Source: Streptomyces sp. NRRL S-31 (lineage in GTDB: Bacteria > Actinomycetota > Actinomycetes > Streptomycetales > Streptomycetaceae). Taken from it: DNA of 64,000 bases. A program made the translations under genes and the position numbers. The stretch covers positions 27,137 to 91,136 of the forward strand of contig NZ_JOCB01000018.1 of assembly GCF_000718775.1 (NCBI RefSeq), given 5' to 3'. A model generated the notes under the pieces. The model was not told the DNA's origin. It saw nothing but the letters and a program-made list of their open reading frames with translations, and searched no databases. Of the stretch, positions 17,896 through 26,774 are shown in pieces (position 1 is the first letter of the stretch; each line of letters starts with the position of its first letter).

Positions 17896-18909
17896 ATGCC
17901 CGGCAAGGGTAAGCACCGACGCGCCAAGACCCCGCGTCTTTCCCGCTCCATAGCCGTCGCCGGAACCGGCGGCGCCGCCCTGGCCCTCCCGCTCCTCGGA
18001 GCGGCCGAATCCCACGCCGCGACCCCGGCGGCCCCGTCCGCCTCCGGGAAGACCACGACCCCGGCTGCCCCGTCCGGCTCCGGGATGACCGTGCAGATCC
18101 AGACGGCGAAGAAGGCCGCAAAGACCGCCGCCACGGCGCGCGCGGACGTGCGCGTGTACAAGGTGCGCAGCGGTGACTGCCTCTCGAAGATCGCCGCCGA
18201 GCAGCACGTCAGCGGCGGTTGGCAGCGGCTCTACGACGACAACCGGCGGGCGGTCGGCGCCGACCCGTCGCTCATCCACCCGGGTCTGGCACTCACCCTC
18301 GGCAAGAAGGCGGCGCCGGCCCCCGCCCACACCGCCGCGTCCCGGCAGACCGAGACCGCGCCGCGCCCCGCCAAGGCCGCGCCCCAGCACACCAAGGCCG
18401 CGCCCCGGCACACCAGGACCGCGGTGAAGCCCGCCCACCGCCCGCGTGCGTCCCAGGCCCACCGGCCCACCGGGTCCGGCACCGCACGGCGGGTCTCCAC
18501 CGGCTTCACCCTCCCGGTGACCGGCGCCCCCATAGGCACCGCCTACCGCGTGGCCGGCGGCATGTGGTCCAGCGGCCACCACACGGGCGTCGACTTCGTG
18601 GTGCCGACCGGCACCCCCCTCAAGGCCGTCGGCGCGGGCACCGTCGTCTCCGCCGGCTGGGGCGGCGCCTACGGCAACCAGGTCGTCATCAAGCTGCACG
18701 ACGGCCGGTACGCCCAGTACGCCCACCTCTCGCGGCTGTTCGTCTCGGCCGGCCAGGCCGTGACCGCGGGCCGGCAGATCGGCCTCTCCGGCGCCACCGG
18801 CAACGTCACCGGCCCGCACCTGCACTTCGAGATCCGCACCACGCCGAACTACGGCTCCGACATCGACCCGCTCGGCTACCTGCGCGGGCACGGCGTCTCC
18901 GTCGGCTGA
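17896..18909 (+). CDS. Secreted LysM / M23 peptidoglycan endopeptidase
   Basis: 337 residues from ATG 17896 (GGAGAGG upstream). An N-terminal basic region and hydrophobic stretch (SRSIAVAGTGGAALALPLLG) ending near SHAAT is a signal peptide. A LysM domain (about 93-137, YKVRSGDCLSKIAAEQHV) binds the wall. A Pro/Ala/Thr/His-rich linker (about 140-205) follows, then an M23 domain with the zinc motif HTGVDF and GPHLHFEIR. It should cut peptide cross-links outside the membrane. The upstream riboswitch and Crp-like site suggest control by two nucleotide messengers, as described for rpfA. Confidence 0.92.
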   Translation: MPGKGKHRRAKTPRLSRSIAVAGTGGAALALPLLGAAESHAATPAAPSASGKTTTPAAPSGSGMTVQIQTAKKAAKTAATARADVRVYKVRSGDCLSKIAAEQHVSGGWQRLYDDNRRAVGADPSLIHPGLALTLGKKAAPAPAHTAASRQTETAPRPAKAAPQHTKAAPRHTRTAVKPAHRPRASQAHRPTGSGTARRVSTGFTLPVTGAPIGTAYRVAGGMWSSGHHTGVDFVVPTGTPLKAVGAGTVVSAGWGGAYGNQVVIKLHDGRYAQYAHLSRLFVSAGQAVTAGRQIGLSGATGNVTGPHLHFEIRTTPNYGSDIDPLGYLRGHGVSVG

Positions 18910-18943
18910 CCGCCGCCCCCGCAGCACCCGCCCGGCACCCCGT

Positions 18944-18979
18944 CGAAGGCCGGACCCGCGATCCCGGGTCCGGCCTTCG
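18944..18979 (+). terminator. Strong terminator after the M23 peptidase gene
   Basis: A perfect 15-bp stem (18944-18958 with 18965-18979, CGAAGGCCGGACCCG and complement) closes a 6-nt loop. Confidence 0.85.
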
Positions 18980-19116
18980 GCGCGCCCGGCTCCAACAGCC
19001 GCGCGGGCGGCCGTATTCCTGAGATCGCCCAACCTTTACGAGTGGCTTATATCACCGTTCGTCAACCCCGCCTTACGGTCGCGTAGGTCACATCCCAAGG
19101 TGAATCATGGTCCGCC

Positions 19117-19935
19117 GTGGCAAACGATTCGAAGAGTGACAACAGATCAGTGATCGGGTCGTACGTGGCGGTGGGGGACAGCTTCACCGAGGGCGTCGGC
19201 GACCCCGGGCCGGACGGGGCGTTCGTGGGCTGGGCCGACCGCTTCGCGGTGCTGCTCGCCGACCGGCGCCCCGAGGGCGACTTCCAGTACACCAACCTCG
19301 CCGTGCGCGGCAAACTCCTGGACCAGATCGTGGCCGACCAGCTCCCGCAGGCCGCCGCCATGGCCCCGGACCTGGTCTCCTTCTGCGCGGGCGGCAACGA
19401 CATCATCCGCCCGGGCACCGATCCCGACGAGGTGGCCGAGCGTTTCGAACGCGCCGTGGCCCGGCTGACCGAGGCCGCCGGCACCGTGCTGGTGACGACC
19501 GGTTTCGACACCCGTGGCGTACCCGTCCTCAAGCACCTGCGCGGCAAGATCGCCACCTACAACGGGCACGTCCGCGCCATCGCCGACCGGTACGGCTGCC
19601 CCGTGCTCGACCTGTGGTCCCTGAAGTCCGTACAGGACCGCAGGGCCTGGGACAGCGACCGCCTGCACCTCTCGCCCGAGGGGCACACGCGCGTGGCGCT
19701 GCGCGCCGGACAGGCCCTCGGCCTGGACGTCCCGGCCGACCCGGAGCAGCCCTGGCCGCCGCTGCCGCCCCGCGGCACCCTGGACATCCGCCGCGACGAC
19801 GTCCAGTGGGCGCGCGAGTACCTCGTCCCCTGGATCGGACGCCGGCTGCGCGGCGAGTCCTCCGGCGACCACGTGACCGCCAAGGGCGCCCTCTCGCCGG
19901 ACGACATCAAGATGCGCATCGCCTCCGTGGCCTGA
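19117..19935 (+). CDS. SGNH/GDSL-family hydrolase
   Basis: 272 residues from GTG 19117. Block I is VAVGDSFTEGVGD (catalytic Ser), the oxyanion Gly and Asn appear as NLAVRG and GGNDIIRPG, and block V is DRLHLSPEGH with the Asp/His pair. There is no signal peptide, so it is likely cytoplasmic. Substrate is unknown; the family includes esterases, lipases and deacetylases. It converges on a TetR gene across a long hairpin. Confidence 0.88.
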   Translation: MANDSKSDNRSVIGSYVAVGDSFTEGVGDPGPDGAFVGWADRFAVLLADRRPEGDFQYTNLAVRGKLLDQIVADQLPQAAAMAPDLVSFCAGGNDIIRPGTDPDEVAERFERAVARLTEAAGTVLVTTGFDTRGVPVLKHLRGKIATYNGHVRAIADRYGCPVLDLWSLKSVQDRRAWDSDRLHLSPEGHTRVALRAGQALGLDVPADPEQPWPPLPPRGTLDIRRDDVQWAREYLVPWIGRRLRGESSGDHVTAKGALSPDDIKMRIASVA

Positions 19936-19938
19936 CCC

Positions 19939-19990
19939 CGCCGGCCGCGCCCCGGACCGCCCGCTGCGGCGGCCCGGGACGCGGCCGGCG
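19939..19990. terminator. Bidirectional terminator between SGNH hydrolase and TetR genes
   Basis: CGCCGGCCGCG (19939-19949) pairs perfectly with CGCGGCCGGCG (19980-19990), with further G/C pairing inside the loop. Confidence 0.65.
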
Positions 19991-19993
19991 CGC

Positions 19994-20614
19994 TCACCGC
20001 TCCCGTCCGGTCAACGCCGCGCGGTCCAGGCCCAGTTCCCGGGCGAGGGCGTCGTCCACCCAGCGCTGCGCCCGGGACCGCGGCACCGCGCCCGGGTACG
20101 ACGTCAGCTGCACGGCCAGCCCGTCCAGCAGCGCCGTCAGCCGCAGCGCCGCACCGGCCGGGTCCGCGCAGGCGAACTCGCCCGCCGTCACACCCTCCGC
20201 GATGACCTCCGTGATCGCCGCCTTCCACTGCCGGTCCAGGTCCCGGGTGACCTCCCGCAGGGCGGGCTCGCGCAGGGCCACCGCCCAGCCCTCGATCCAC
20301 AGCCGCCAGCCCTTGGCCTGGCCCGTCGGCGCGTACCAGCGCACGGCCGACCGCAACCGGCGCAGCGCGGTCGTCCGCCGGCCCACCAGCTTGCGCAGCC
20401 GCGCCAGATCGTCCTCCGCCGCGTACGCGAACGCGGCGGCGACCAGTTTCTCCTTCGTGGAGAAGTGGTACAGCACCAGCGCGTTGCTCACGCCGAGCAC
20501 CGCGGCCACGTCGGCGATCCTGACCGCCGCCACGCCCCGCGCCTCGATCTGCTCGATGGCGGCCCGCAGCAGTTCCTCCCGCCGCTCCGCCACGCTCAAC
20601 CGCACTCTCGCCAC
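19994..20614 (-). CDS. TetR-family regulator (BetI-like)
   Basis: 206 residues from a GTG at 20614. The helix-turn-helix is VRIADVAAVLGVSNALVLYHFSTK (residues about 31-54). The C-terminal domain, with LRLTALLDGLAVQL, resembles the BetI-like branch. It is divergent from the metallo-hydrolase gene across 172 bp, the usual place for a TetR target, so it probably controls that gene and itself. I found no clear palindrome in the gap. The ligand is unknown. Confidence 0.88.
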   Translation of the reverse strand: MARVRLSVAERREELLRAAIEQIEARGVAAVRIADVAAVLGVSNALVLYHFSTKEKLVAAAFAYAAEDDLARLRKLVGRRTTALRRLRSAVRWYAPTGQAKGWRLWIEGWAVALREPALREVTRDLDRQWKAAITEVIAEGVTAGEFACADPAGAALRLTALLDGLAVQLTSYPGAVPRSRAQRWVDDALARELGLDRAALTGRER

Positions 20615-20747
20615 CCCGTCACCCTAGTGGCTCACCCCGGCGCCGCCGAAGCCGTCCGGTACCCCCGCGGACGCCGTACCGCACGCCGGTGACGGCCGGC
20701 CGCACCCCGCCGCACCCCGCCGTGCCCGCACCGCCGCGGGCGCCGAC

Positions 20748-20753
20748 CATAAT
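20748..20753 (+). promoter_or_regulatory. Possible -10 element before the metallo-hydrolase gene
   Basis: CATAAT stands out in a very GC-rich gap, 33 bp before the GTG start. No good -35 hexamer lies 16-18 bp upstream, so the call is tentative. Confidence 0.3.
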
Positions 20754-20786
20754 GGAGCACCTCGATCCACTCCACCAGGAGGTACC

Positions 20787-21980
20787 GTGACCGGTTTGCG
20801 TTCCGCGAGCTCCGGGCTGCGCGCGCTGCGGCCCGCCGCGTTCGGGGCGGACCCGGGCGGTGACCGCCTGGCACGCATCCGCCGCTCCCCGCACTTCGCG
20901 GACGGTGTCTTCCAGAACCCGGGAGGCCCCGCCCGCACCCGGCCCAGCGGCTCCACCCTGGACCTCGCGAAGGTGTTCCTGGACAAGGACACCCGGCCGC
21001 TGCGCGCGCCGAAGGGCACCGTCCCGGTGCACCCCACGACCTTCGCCGACCTGGCCGAGCCGCCCGCGACCGGACTCCGGCTGACCTGGGCGGGGCACTC
21101 CAGCGTGCTCGCCGAGATCGACGGCCACCGGGTCCTGTTCGACCCCGTCTGGGGCGAGCGCTGCTCCCCGTTCCCCTTCGCCGGGCCCAAGCGGCTGCAC
21201 CCGGTGCCGCTGCCGCTGGCCGCGCTCGGTCCGGTCGACGTGGTCGTCATCTCGCACGACCACTACGATCACCTGGACCTGCCCACCATCAAGGCGCTGG
21301 CCGGCACGGACACGCTGTTCGCCGTGCCGCTCGGCGTCGGCGCTCACCTGGAGCACTGGGGCGTCTCCCCGGACCGGCTGCGCGAACTGGACTGGCACGA
21401 GTCCACCCGGGTCGGCGGCCTCACCCTCACCGCCACCCCGGCCCGCCACTTCTGCGGCCGGGGCCTGCGCAACACCCAGCACACCCTCTGGGCGTCCTGG
21501 GTCGTCGCCGGCGAGGAGCACCGGATCTACCACAGCGGCGACACCGGCTACTTCGACGGCTTCGAGGACATCGGCGCCGCGCACGGCCCGTTCGACGCCA
21601 CGATGATCCAGATCGGGGCGTACAGCGAGTTCTGGCCCGACATCCACATGACCCCCGAGGAGGGCCTGCGCGCCCACCTCGACCTCCAGGGCGGGGCGCC
21701 GCACGGCGTGCTGCTGCCGATCCACTGGGGCACCTTCAACCTCGCCCCGCACCCCTGGGCGGAGCCGGGGGAGTGGACCAAGGAGGCCGCCGAGGAGGCC
21801 GGCCAGGCGGTGGCCCTGCCGCGTCCGGGCGAGCCCTTCGAACCCGCCGGCAAGCTGCCGGCGGAGGCGTGGTGGCAGACCGTCTCCGGGCCGATCGCAC
21901 ACCCGTGGCGCCGTCCTCGGATCGTCGAGGCAGGGACTGAGACGAGCAACGCCGACCTCGACCTCGCGGGCGGGCGGTGA
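20787..21980 (+). CDS. Metallo-beta-lactamase-fold hydrolase (UlaG / NAPE-PLD-like)
   Basis: 397 residues from GTG 20787, preceded by AGGAGG. The metal motif HDHYDHLD, the first-strand LTWAGHSSVLAEI and the later YHSGDTGYFDGF match the UlaG/NAPE-PLD branch (beta-lactamase superfamily domain). Members act on phosphodiester or lactone bonds of lipids and metabolites, using two metals. There is no signal peptide. The divergent TetR gene probably regulates it. Confidence 0.88.
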   Translation: MTGLRSASSGLRALRPAAFGADPGGDRLARIRRSPHFADGVFQNPGGPARTRPSGSTLDLAKVFLDKDTRPLRAPKGTVPVHPTTFADLAEPPATGLRLTWAGHSSVLAEIDGHRVLFDPVWGERCSPFPFAGPKRLHPVPLPLAALGPVDVVVISHDHYDHLDLPTIKALAGTDTLFAVPLGVGAHLEHWGVSPDRLRELDWHESTRVGGLTLTATPARHFCGRGLRNTQHTLWASWVVAGEEHRIYHSGDTGYFDGFEDIGAAHGPFDATMIQIGAYSEFWPDIHMTPEEGLRAHLDLQGGAPHGVLLPIHWGTFNLAPHPWAEPGEWTKEAAEEAGQAVALPRPGEPFEPAGKLPAEAWWQTVSGPIAHPWRRPRIVEAGTETSNADLDLAGGR

Positions 21981-21982
21981 CG

Positions 21983-22003
21983 CCGGGCGCTACGGCAGCC
22001 CGG
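21983..22003 (+). terminator. Short hairpin after the metallo-hydrolase gene
   Basis: CCGGGC (21983-21988) pairs with GCCCGG (21998-22003) over a 9-nt loop, just after the stop. Weak compared with the other terminators here. Confidence 0.4.
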
Positions 22004-22409
22004 TGACACCACAACTCGCCTGCGGACTCCGCGATCAGGCGACGGGGGTCGTCAGCGGCCTCGGAACTCCGTTCCGGCAGCTCGCGCAGCCACAGCATCG
22101 CGTCGCCACCGGACGTACCCCCTGACTGGTGGAGCTGCCATGGCGCCCGGTGTGACCACCGTGAGCGGGAAATCGTCGGGGACGCCACCGTCGGATCCCG
22201 TGCGGCACCGGCCGGCGAGTAAGGCCACCGATTCCGGCATGGACGGAACGGCGGCGCCGGACATTTCCAGCGGCGGGCGGCGGTGGGGCAGGGTGGAAGA
22301 GGCCGCCCCACCGCGCCGGGGGGACACCGTCACCGCACGGTTCCTTCCCGATCTGCCGCGCGGTGACAGCCCGGCCGTCCCCCCGACCCACCCTGCGAAG
22401 GAGTGCATG
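22004..22409. other. About 400 bases without a convincing gene
   Basis: No ORF here has a ribosome site and a recognisable product. The monooxygenase frame stays open upstream to an ATG at 22140, but that extension has low-complexity sequence (SGKSSGTPPSDPVRH) and no ribosome site, so I treat it as leader. A minus-strand frame around 22030-22105 reads MLWLRELPERSSEAADDP; it could be a gene remnant, but I do not recognise it. Confidence 0.5.
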
Positions 22410-22742
22410 ATGATCTTCATCACCGTAAAGTTCCCCGTCCGTCCCGAGCGGAGTGCGGACTGGATCGACCTCGTCGACGACTTCACCCAGGCCACCCGGA
22501 GCGAGCCGGGCAACCTGTTCTTCGAGTGGTCCCGCAGCGTGGACGACCCGAACGAGTTCGTCCTCGTGGAGGCGTTCCGCGATGCCGACGCGGGTCGTGA
22601 GCACGTCGAGTCCGCCCACTTCCGGCAGGCCATGGAGACCATGTCGTACGCCGTCGCCGCGACCCCGAAGATTGTCAGTGTGGAGATACCCGACCGAGAG
22701 GGCTGGGCCCCGATGGCCGAGGTCTCTCCCCGTCAGGCATGA
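22410..22742 (+). CDS. Antibiotic biosynthesis monooxygenase-domain (YgiN-like) protein
   Basis: 110 residues. The ribosome site GAAGGAG lies 6 bases from ATG 22410 and 3 from ATG 22407; I choose 22410. The ABM fold is evident from MIFITVKFPVRPERSADWID, the central GNLFFEWSRSVDDPNEFVLVE and the HVESAHFRQAM segment. YgiN-like proteins are small dimeric quinol or heme-type monooxygenases without cofactor. It stands alone ahead of an IclR regulator on the same strand, 200 bp away. Confidence 0.85.
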   Translation: MIFITVKFPVRPERSADWIDLVDDFTQATRSEPGNLFFEWSRSVDDPNEFVLVEAFRDADAGREHVESAHFRQAMETMSYAVAATPKIVSVEIPDREGWAPMAEVSPRQA

Positions 22743-22942
22743 CGACGGCCACGGGGGAGGAGCGGAAGCCGAGGTCTCCGACCCCTCGGCACCACCCGGG
22801 GTCCGTCCCGGCCGAGGTCGGCGCACCCGGTGGGCAGGGAGGGTGACGCTCCCCCTGCGAGAATGGCGGGAGCGGGGCCGGCGGCCGACTCGATCGGGGC
22901 ACGTGCACGCGGAACAGGGACGAACGAAGCAGGGGAGGCGCC

Positions 22943-23701
22943 ATGCCCGGTCAGACCGGGCCGCGAGCAGCGGAGCGCATCCTCGAGGTGCTGGAACTCG
23001 TCGCCGAGGCGGCCGGGCCGGTATCGGCCAAAACCCTGGCCCGCAGTCTCGGCTGCGCCCTGTCCACCGTGTACACCCTGCTCACCCCACTCACCCAACG
23101 CGGATACCTGGTACGCGCGGACGGCGGCTACGAACTCGGCTACCGGGTCCCCGCCCTGCACCGCTCGTTCCAGCGGCAGACGGGTGTGGACGACGGCATC
23201 GACGGACTGCTGGCGAGGTTGCAGCACGCCACCCGCGCCTCGGCCAACTACGTGGCCTTCCAGGGCGACGGCCTGGTGATCGCGGACGTCAGGACCGTCA
23301 GTCCCCGAGGTGAGGAACGGCCCGCTCTGGGCGTCGGGGTCGATCCGCGGACCCACGCCTACGCCCACGGCAAGATCGCGCTGGCGGCCGCGAGCCCGGC
23401 AGCGCGCCGTCGATACCTGGAAGAGCCCGGTCTGCGCCGGTTCACCCCGCACACGATCGCGTCCGCCACACGACTCGACGAGGAACTGCGGCGGATCCGG
23501 CGTTCCGGAGTCGCTCTGGACGTCGAGGAAGCCCGGCCGGGACTGGCCTGTCTGGCGGCGCCCGTACTCGGTGCGGACGGAACCGTGATCGGATGTGTCG
23601 CCCTGTCCGTCGATCCGGACGAACTGCGCGTCAGACGGTCGCCGTTGATCGCCACCGTGCGCCGGGCCGCCCAGGAGGCCACACAGGTCCACCACCGCTG
23701 A
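22943..23701 (+). CDS. IclR-family transcriptional regulator
   Basis: 252 residues from ATG 22943 (AGGGGAGG upstream). A winged helix-turn-helix (about 8-65: AERILEVLELVAEAAGPVSA, then LARSLGCALSTVYTLLTPL) is followed by the IclR effector domain (about 80-250), with the family block AAPVLGADGTVIGCVALSVD. IclR proteins often control catabolic genes and bind small aromatic or sugar acids. No catabolic operon is adjacent; the target is not evident. Confidence 0.9.
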   Translation: MPGQTGPRAAERILEVLELVAEAAGPVSAKTLARSLGCALSTVYTLLTPLTQRGYLVRADGGYELGYRVPALHRSFQRQTGVDDGIDGLLARLQHATRASANYVAFQGDGLVIADVRTVSPRGEERPALGVGVDPRTHAYAHGKIALAAASPAARRRYLEEPGLRRFTPHTIASATRLDEELRRIRRSGVALDVEEARPGLACLAAPVLGADGTVIGCVALSVDPDELRVRRSPLIATVRRAAQEATQVHHR

Positions 23702-23755
23702 GCTGTCCTTTTCCGGACGACAGCCTCTTCGGGCTCGCCACCGCACACCCGCGTA

Positions 23756-23778
23756 GCGCACGCACTTTGTACGTGCGC
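23756..23778 (+). terminator. Hairpin after the IclR gene
   Basis: GCGCACGCAC and GTACGTGCGC pair over a TTT loop with one mismatch, about 55 nt after the stop codon. The same palindrome could also serve as a protein-binding site. Confidence 0.5.
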
Positions 23779-24282
23779 TTCGTCGTGTGCCCGTGCGTTC
23801 CGGCTTCTCCGCCCGCCTGGCCACGGCCAAAGCAAACACTCTCTGTGATGGGAGGCTGGGAATCGGACCGCTGCCCAGGGTTCTCGCCGGTCCCCTTCGG
23901 GGTGGGTGGGAAGCGCGCTGCGGCGTGCGCGGGGGCGCTCGGCGCGGAGGAGGAGAACGGGGCGCGACTCACCCGTTTTCCCTCCGCGACCACTTCTGAC
24001 CAGCGCTGATCGATCTTGCCTGAGTCCGGTCGCCCGCCGAACGGCGGTCATCGGACTTTCGTACGGCCCCTCATACCAGAGCGGGACGCTCCCCGGGGGA
24101 CTTCGCCAACTGCCCACCGAGCAGGGCGCGCAGGCAACTACTGTGAGTGTCCGTAGGGCGACACGCGGCCGGACTCACCGGTCCGGTCGGCCCACGCCGC
24201 GATGACGTGTGCCCGCATCGACGCATGCCCGCAGCGCACCGCACGAGGACACCAGGCCCGACGGACCAGTACGAGGACGCAG
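23779..24282. promoter_or_regulatory. About 500-base upstream region of the conservon
   Basis: No gene seen. It contains a composite hairpin at 24023-24057 (AGTCCG ... CGGACT outside, CCGCCG/CGGCGG inside) and a possible -10 TACTGT near 24138-24143. The conservon ATG at 24283 has GAGG upstream. Its length suggests a regulated, possibly leader-containing promoter, but the sequence shows no clear -35/-10 pair. Confidence 0.4.
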
Positions 24283-26688
24283 ATGTCTCACCTCCGAGCA
24301 CCGGCCACCCGCGCCGACCGCCGCGAGGGCGGCCGGCACGGGCGGCCGGTCGCCCGACCCGCCCCCGCACTGCCCGACCCGCACATACGGCCCCAGCTCA
24401 TGCGGCTCGCCGTGCTGCCGCCCCTCGCGGTCGCGCTCGGCGCCAGCGCGGCGGTGCTGTTCAGCGTCCGCTCCGCCGGCACCCGCACCAGCCCCCTCCT
24501 GTGGGCCGTGATCGCCGGGGCGGTCGGCGTGACCGTCGCCGGCATCCTGATCGCCGCCGTGGCCGCCGACCGCGCCGCCCGCTCGGTCACCGACCGCGTC
24601 GACGCGCTCCGCCGCGCCGCCGCGCAGGGCGAGGCCGACCTGCACGCCCTGGTCGACGCGCTGCGCCGGGGCGAGAGCCCGCCGCGGCGCAGCCAGCGCC
24701 GCCGGCTCCCCGCGGACGCCGACGACTTCGAACTGCTCGCCGCCGACCTGACCCGCGCGCACGACGGCGCCGTCACCGCCGTCGTACGGGCCGCCCAGCT
24801 CTCCAGCCGTACGGGCAGCGAACAGAAACTGGAGGTCTTCGTCAACCTCGCCCGCCGGCTCCAGTCGCTCGTACACCGGGAAATCCTGATCCTCGACGAC
24901 CTGGAGAACGAGATCGAGGACCCCGGTCTGCTCAAGGGGCTGTTCCACGTCGACCACCTGGCCACCCGCATCCGGCGGCACGCCGAGAACCTCGCCGTGC
25001 TCGGCGGCGCGGTCTCCCGCCGGCAGTGGAGCAACCCGGTCAGCATGACCGAGGTGCTGCGCTCCGCCATCGCCGAGGTCGAGCAGTACCCCCGGGTCAA
25101 ACTGGTGCCGCCCGTCGACGGCGAACTGCGCGGCCACGCCGTCGCCGACGTCATCCACCTGCTCGCCGAACTCATCGAGAACGCCACGGTGTTCTCCGCC
25201 CCGCACACCCAGGTGCTGCTCCGCGCCAGCCTCGTCACCTCCGGGCTCGCCGTGGAGGTCGAGGACCGCGGACTGGGGCTGCCCGTCGCCGAGCAGAACC
25301 GGATGAACGCCCTGCTCGCCGACCCCGACCAGGTCAACGTCGCCAGCCTGCTGGCCGACGGCCGTATCGGTCTCTACGTCGTCTCCCAGCTAGCCCGCCG
25401 GCACGGCATCCACGTGCGGCTCCAGAGCAACATCTACGGCGGTGTGCAGGCCGTACTCGTCGTTCCCCAGGCCGTGTTGGGCCGGACGCGGAGCGCGCCG
25501 GAGGCGGACACCGGGGCGTCACGGCAGGTACCGGTGCCCGTGCCGCCACCCGCGCGGGAACCGGCCGCGCGGCCCGCGAGCGGCACCGTGTCCGGGAACG
25601 CCACGGAGACCGTCGCGGGGAGCACCACCGAGATCGAGGCGGGGACCGACGTCGGGAACGGCTCCGCGGCCGGCGGGGGCACTGGGGTCTGGGCGGGCTC
25701 CGCGGCCGGCGGGGGCACCGGGGCCTGGGCGGGCTCCGCGGCCGGCGGGGGCACCGGGCCGGTTCCGGCCACCGGGCGGCGACTCCACGCACAGCGCGGA
25801 AGCGGGCGGCGCGACACGGAGAGCGGTACGCGCGGACGGCACGAAGGTGCCCCGGCCCCGCTGCCCGTGCGCGGCGCGCGGGAGCGTCGGCCCGCCGTCG
25901 CCGATTCCGTGCCCGGCGTCAGCGCCGAGGGCCGGGCGGTGGTGGAGGCGAACGCGGGTGTCCTGCCCGCCCCGCGCGTCGGCACGGTCGGCGGCACCGC
26001 CGACAAGCCCCTGCTGCCCCGCAGGCGCGCCCAGGAGCACATCGCGCCCCAACTGCGCGGCGGCCCGGCGCCCCGCCAGAACACCGACCGGGTCGCCGGG
26101 CACGACCCCGGCCTGATGGCCGCGTTCCGGCGCGGCATCGGACTCGCCGAGGCGCAGGCGCAGCGGAACGTGGAGTCGGGGTACGAGGAGCCGAGGTACG
26201 GGCTGGAGCATGGGAGTGTCCCCGCCATGGACTCCGGCCATATGGGCTCCGGGCACATGGGTTCCGGTCATTCCGGTCATATGGGCTCCGACGGCACAGG
26301 GTCTGCCCGGACGGCCGTCGGCCACACGGAGTCTGACCACATGGGCGTCCATGACATGGGCTCGGCCCCCACAGCCTCAGACCACACCACCTTAGACCAC
26401 AGGGGCTCGGCCCACACAGCCTCAGACCACAGGGGCTTGGACCACACAGCCTCGGGCCGTACCACCTCAGACCACGCAGCCGCAGCGCACATGGGCGCCC
26501 ACGACATGGGCTCGCCCCACACAGTCCCGGACCCCACGGCCCCCGAACAGACGCCCGCCCCGGCCCCCATACCCCAGGTCCATGCCCACGCCCACGCCCC
26601 TGTCCACGCGCCCCCGCCGGACGGCAGCCGCGGCGCCGGCCGGGCCGGGGGGAGCGGCGGGAGCGGGGGGAGCGCCCCGGCCGGATGA
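24283..26688 (+). CDS. cvnA: Conservon sensor-like histidine kinase/ATPase (CvnA type)
   Basis: 801 residues from ATG 24283. Two membrane helices (about 45-68, LAVLPPLAVALGASAAVLF, and 76-98, LLWAVIAGAVGVTVAGILIA) precede a cytoplasmic region. The HATPase_c domain (about 270-395) has the N-box LLAELIENATVFS and the G1 box EDRGLGL. After about residue 400 the protein is low complexity: a 12-residue repeat GSAAGGGTGxWA three times (25660-25758), then from about residue 649 a His-rich tail of pentads ending in His. CvnA proteins are thought to form a membrane complex with CvnB-D. The tail is unusually long. Confidence 0.9.
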   Translation: MSHLRAPATRADRREGGRHGRPVARPAPALPDPHIRPQLMRLAVLPPLAVALGASAAVLFSVRSAGTRTSPLLWAVIAGAVGVTVAGILIAAVAADRAARSVTDRVDALRRAAAQGEADLHALVDALRRGESPPRRSQRRRLPADADDFELLAADLTRAHDGAVTAVVRAAQLSSRTGSEQKLEVFVNLARRLQSLVHREILILDDLENEIEDPGLLKGLFHVDHLATRIRRHAENLAVLGGAVSRRQWSNPVSMTEVLRSAIAEVEQYPRVKLVPPVDGELRGHAVADVIHLLAELIENATVFSAPHTQVLLRASLVTSGLAVEVEDRGLGLPVAEQNRMNALLADPDQVNVASLLADGRIGLYVVSQLARRHGIHVRLQSNIYGGVQAVLVVPQAVLGRTRSAPEADTGASRQVPVPVPPPAREPAARPASGTVSGNATETVAGSTTEIEAGTDVGNGSAAGGGTGVWAGSAAGGGTGAWAGSAAGGGTGPVPATGRRLHAQRGSGRRDTESGTRGRHEGAPAPLPVRGARERRPAVADSVPGVSAEGRAVVEANAGVLPAPRVGTVGGTADKPLLPRRRAQEHIAPQLRGGPAPRQNTDRVAGHDPGLMAAFRRGIGLAEAQAQRNVESGYEEPRYGLEHGSVPAMDSGHMGSGHMGSGHSGHMGSDGTGSARTAVGHTESDHMGVHDMGSAPTASDHTTLDHRGSAHTASDHRGLDHTASGRTTSDHAAAAHMGAHDMGSPHTVPDPTAPEQTPAPAPIPQVHAHAHAPVHAPPPDGSRGAGRAGGSGGSGGSAPAG
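25660..25758 (+). repeat. 36-bp tandem repeat inside cvnA
   Basis: Two nearly identical 36-bp units (25660-25695, 25696-25731) and most of a third (to about 25758) encode GSAAGGGTGxWA. The units differ by two or three bases, which suggests recent slippage expansion. Confidence 0.85.
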
Positions 26689-26774
26689 GCACGTCCGCAC
26701 CCGCACGTCGTACCCCCACCCCCAGCGCTCCCGCAGACATGCGGACCCCAAGGACCCCAAGGAGTCGATCCACC

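Noticed and set aside
22140..22409. Longer start for the ABM-domain protein
   Set aside because: The added 90 residues are low-complexity and the only good ribosome site is at the ATG pair 22407/22410.
25334..26352. Minus-strand Arg/Pro-rich frames opposite the cvnA tail
   Set aside because: They are shadows of the low-complexity repeats; no ribosome site or family match.
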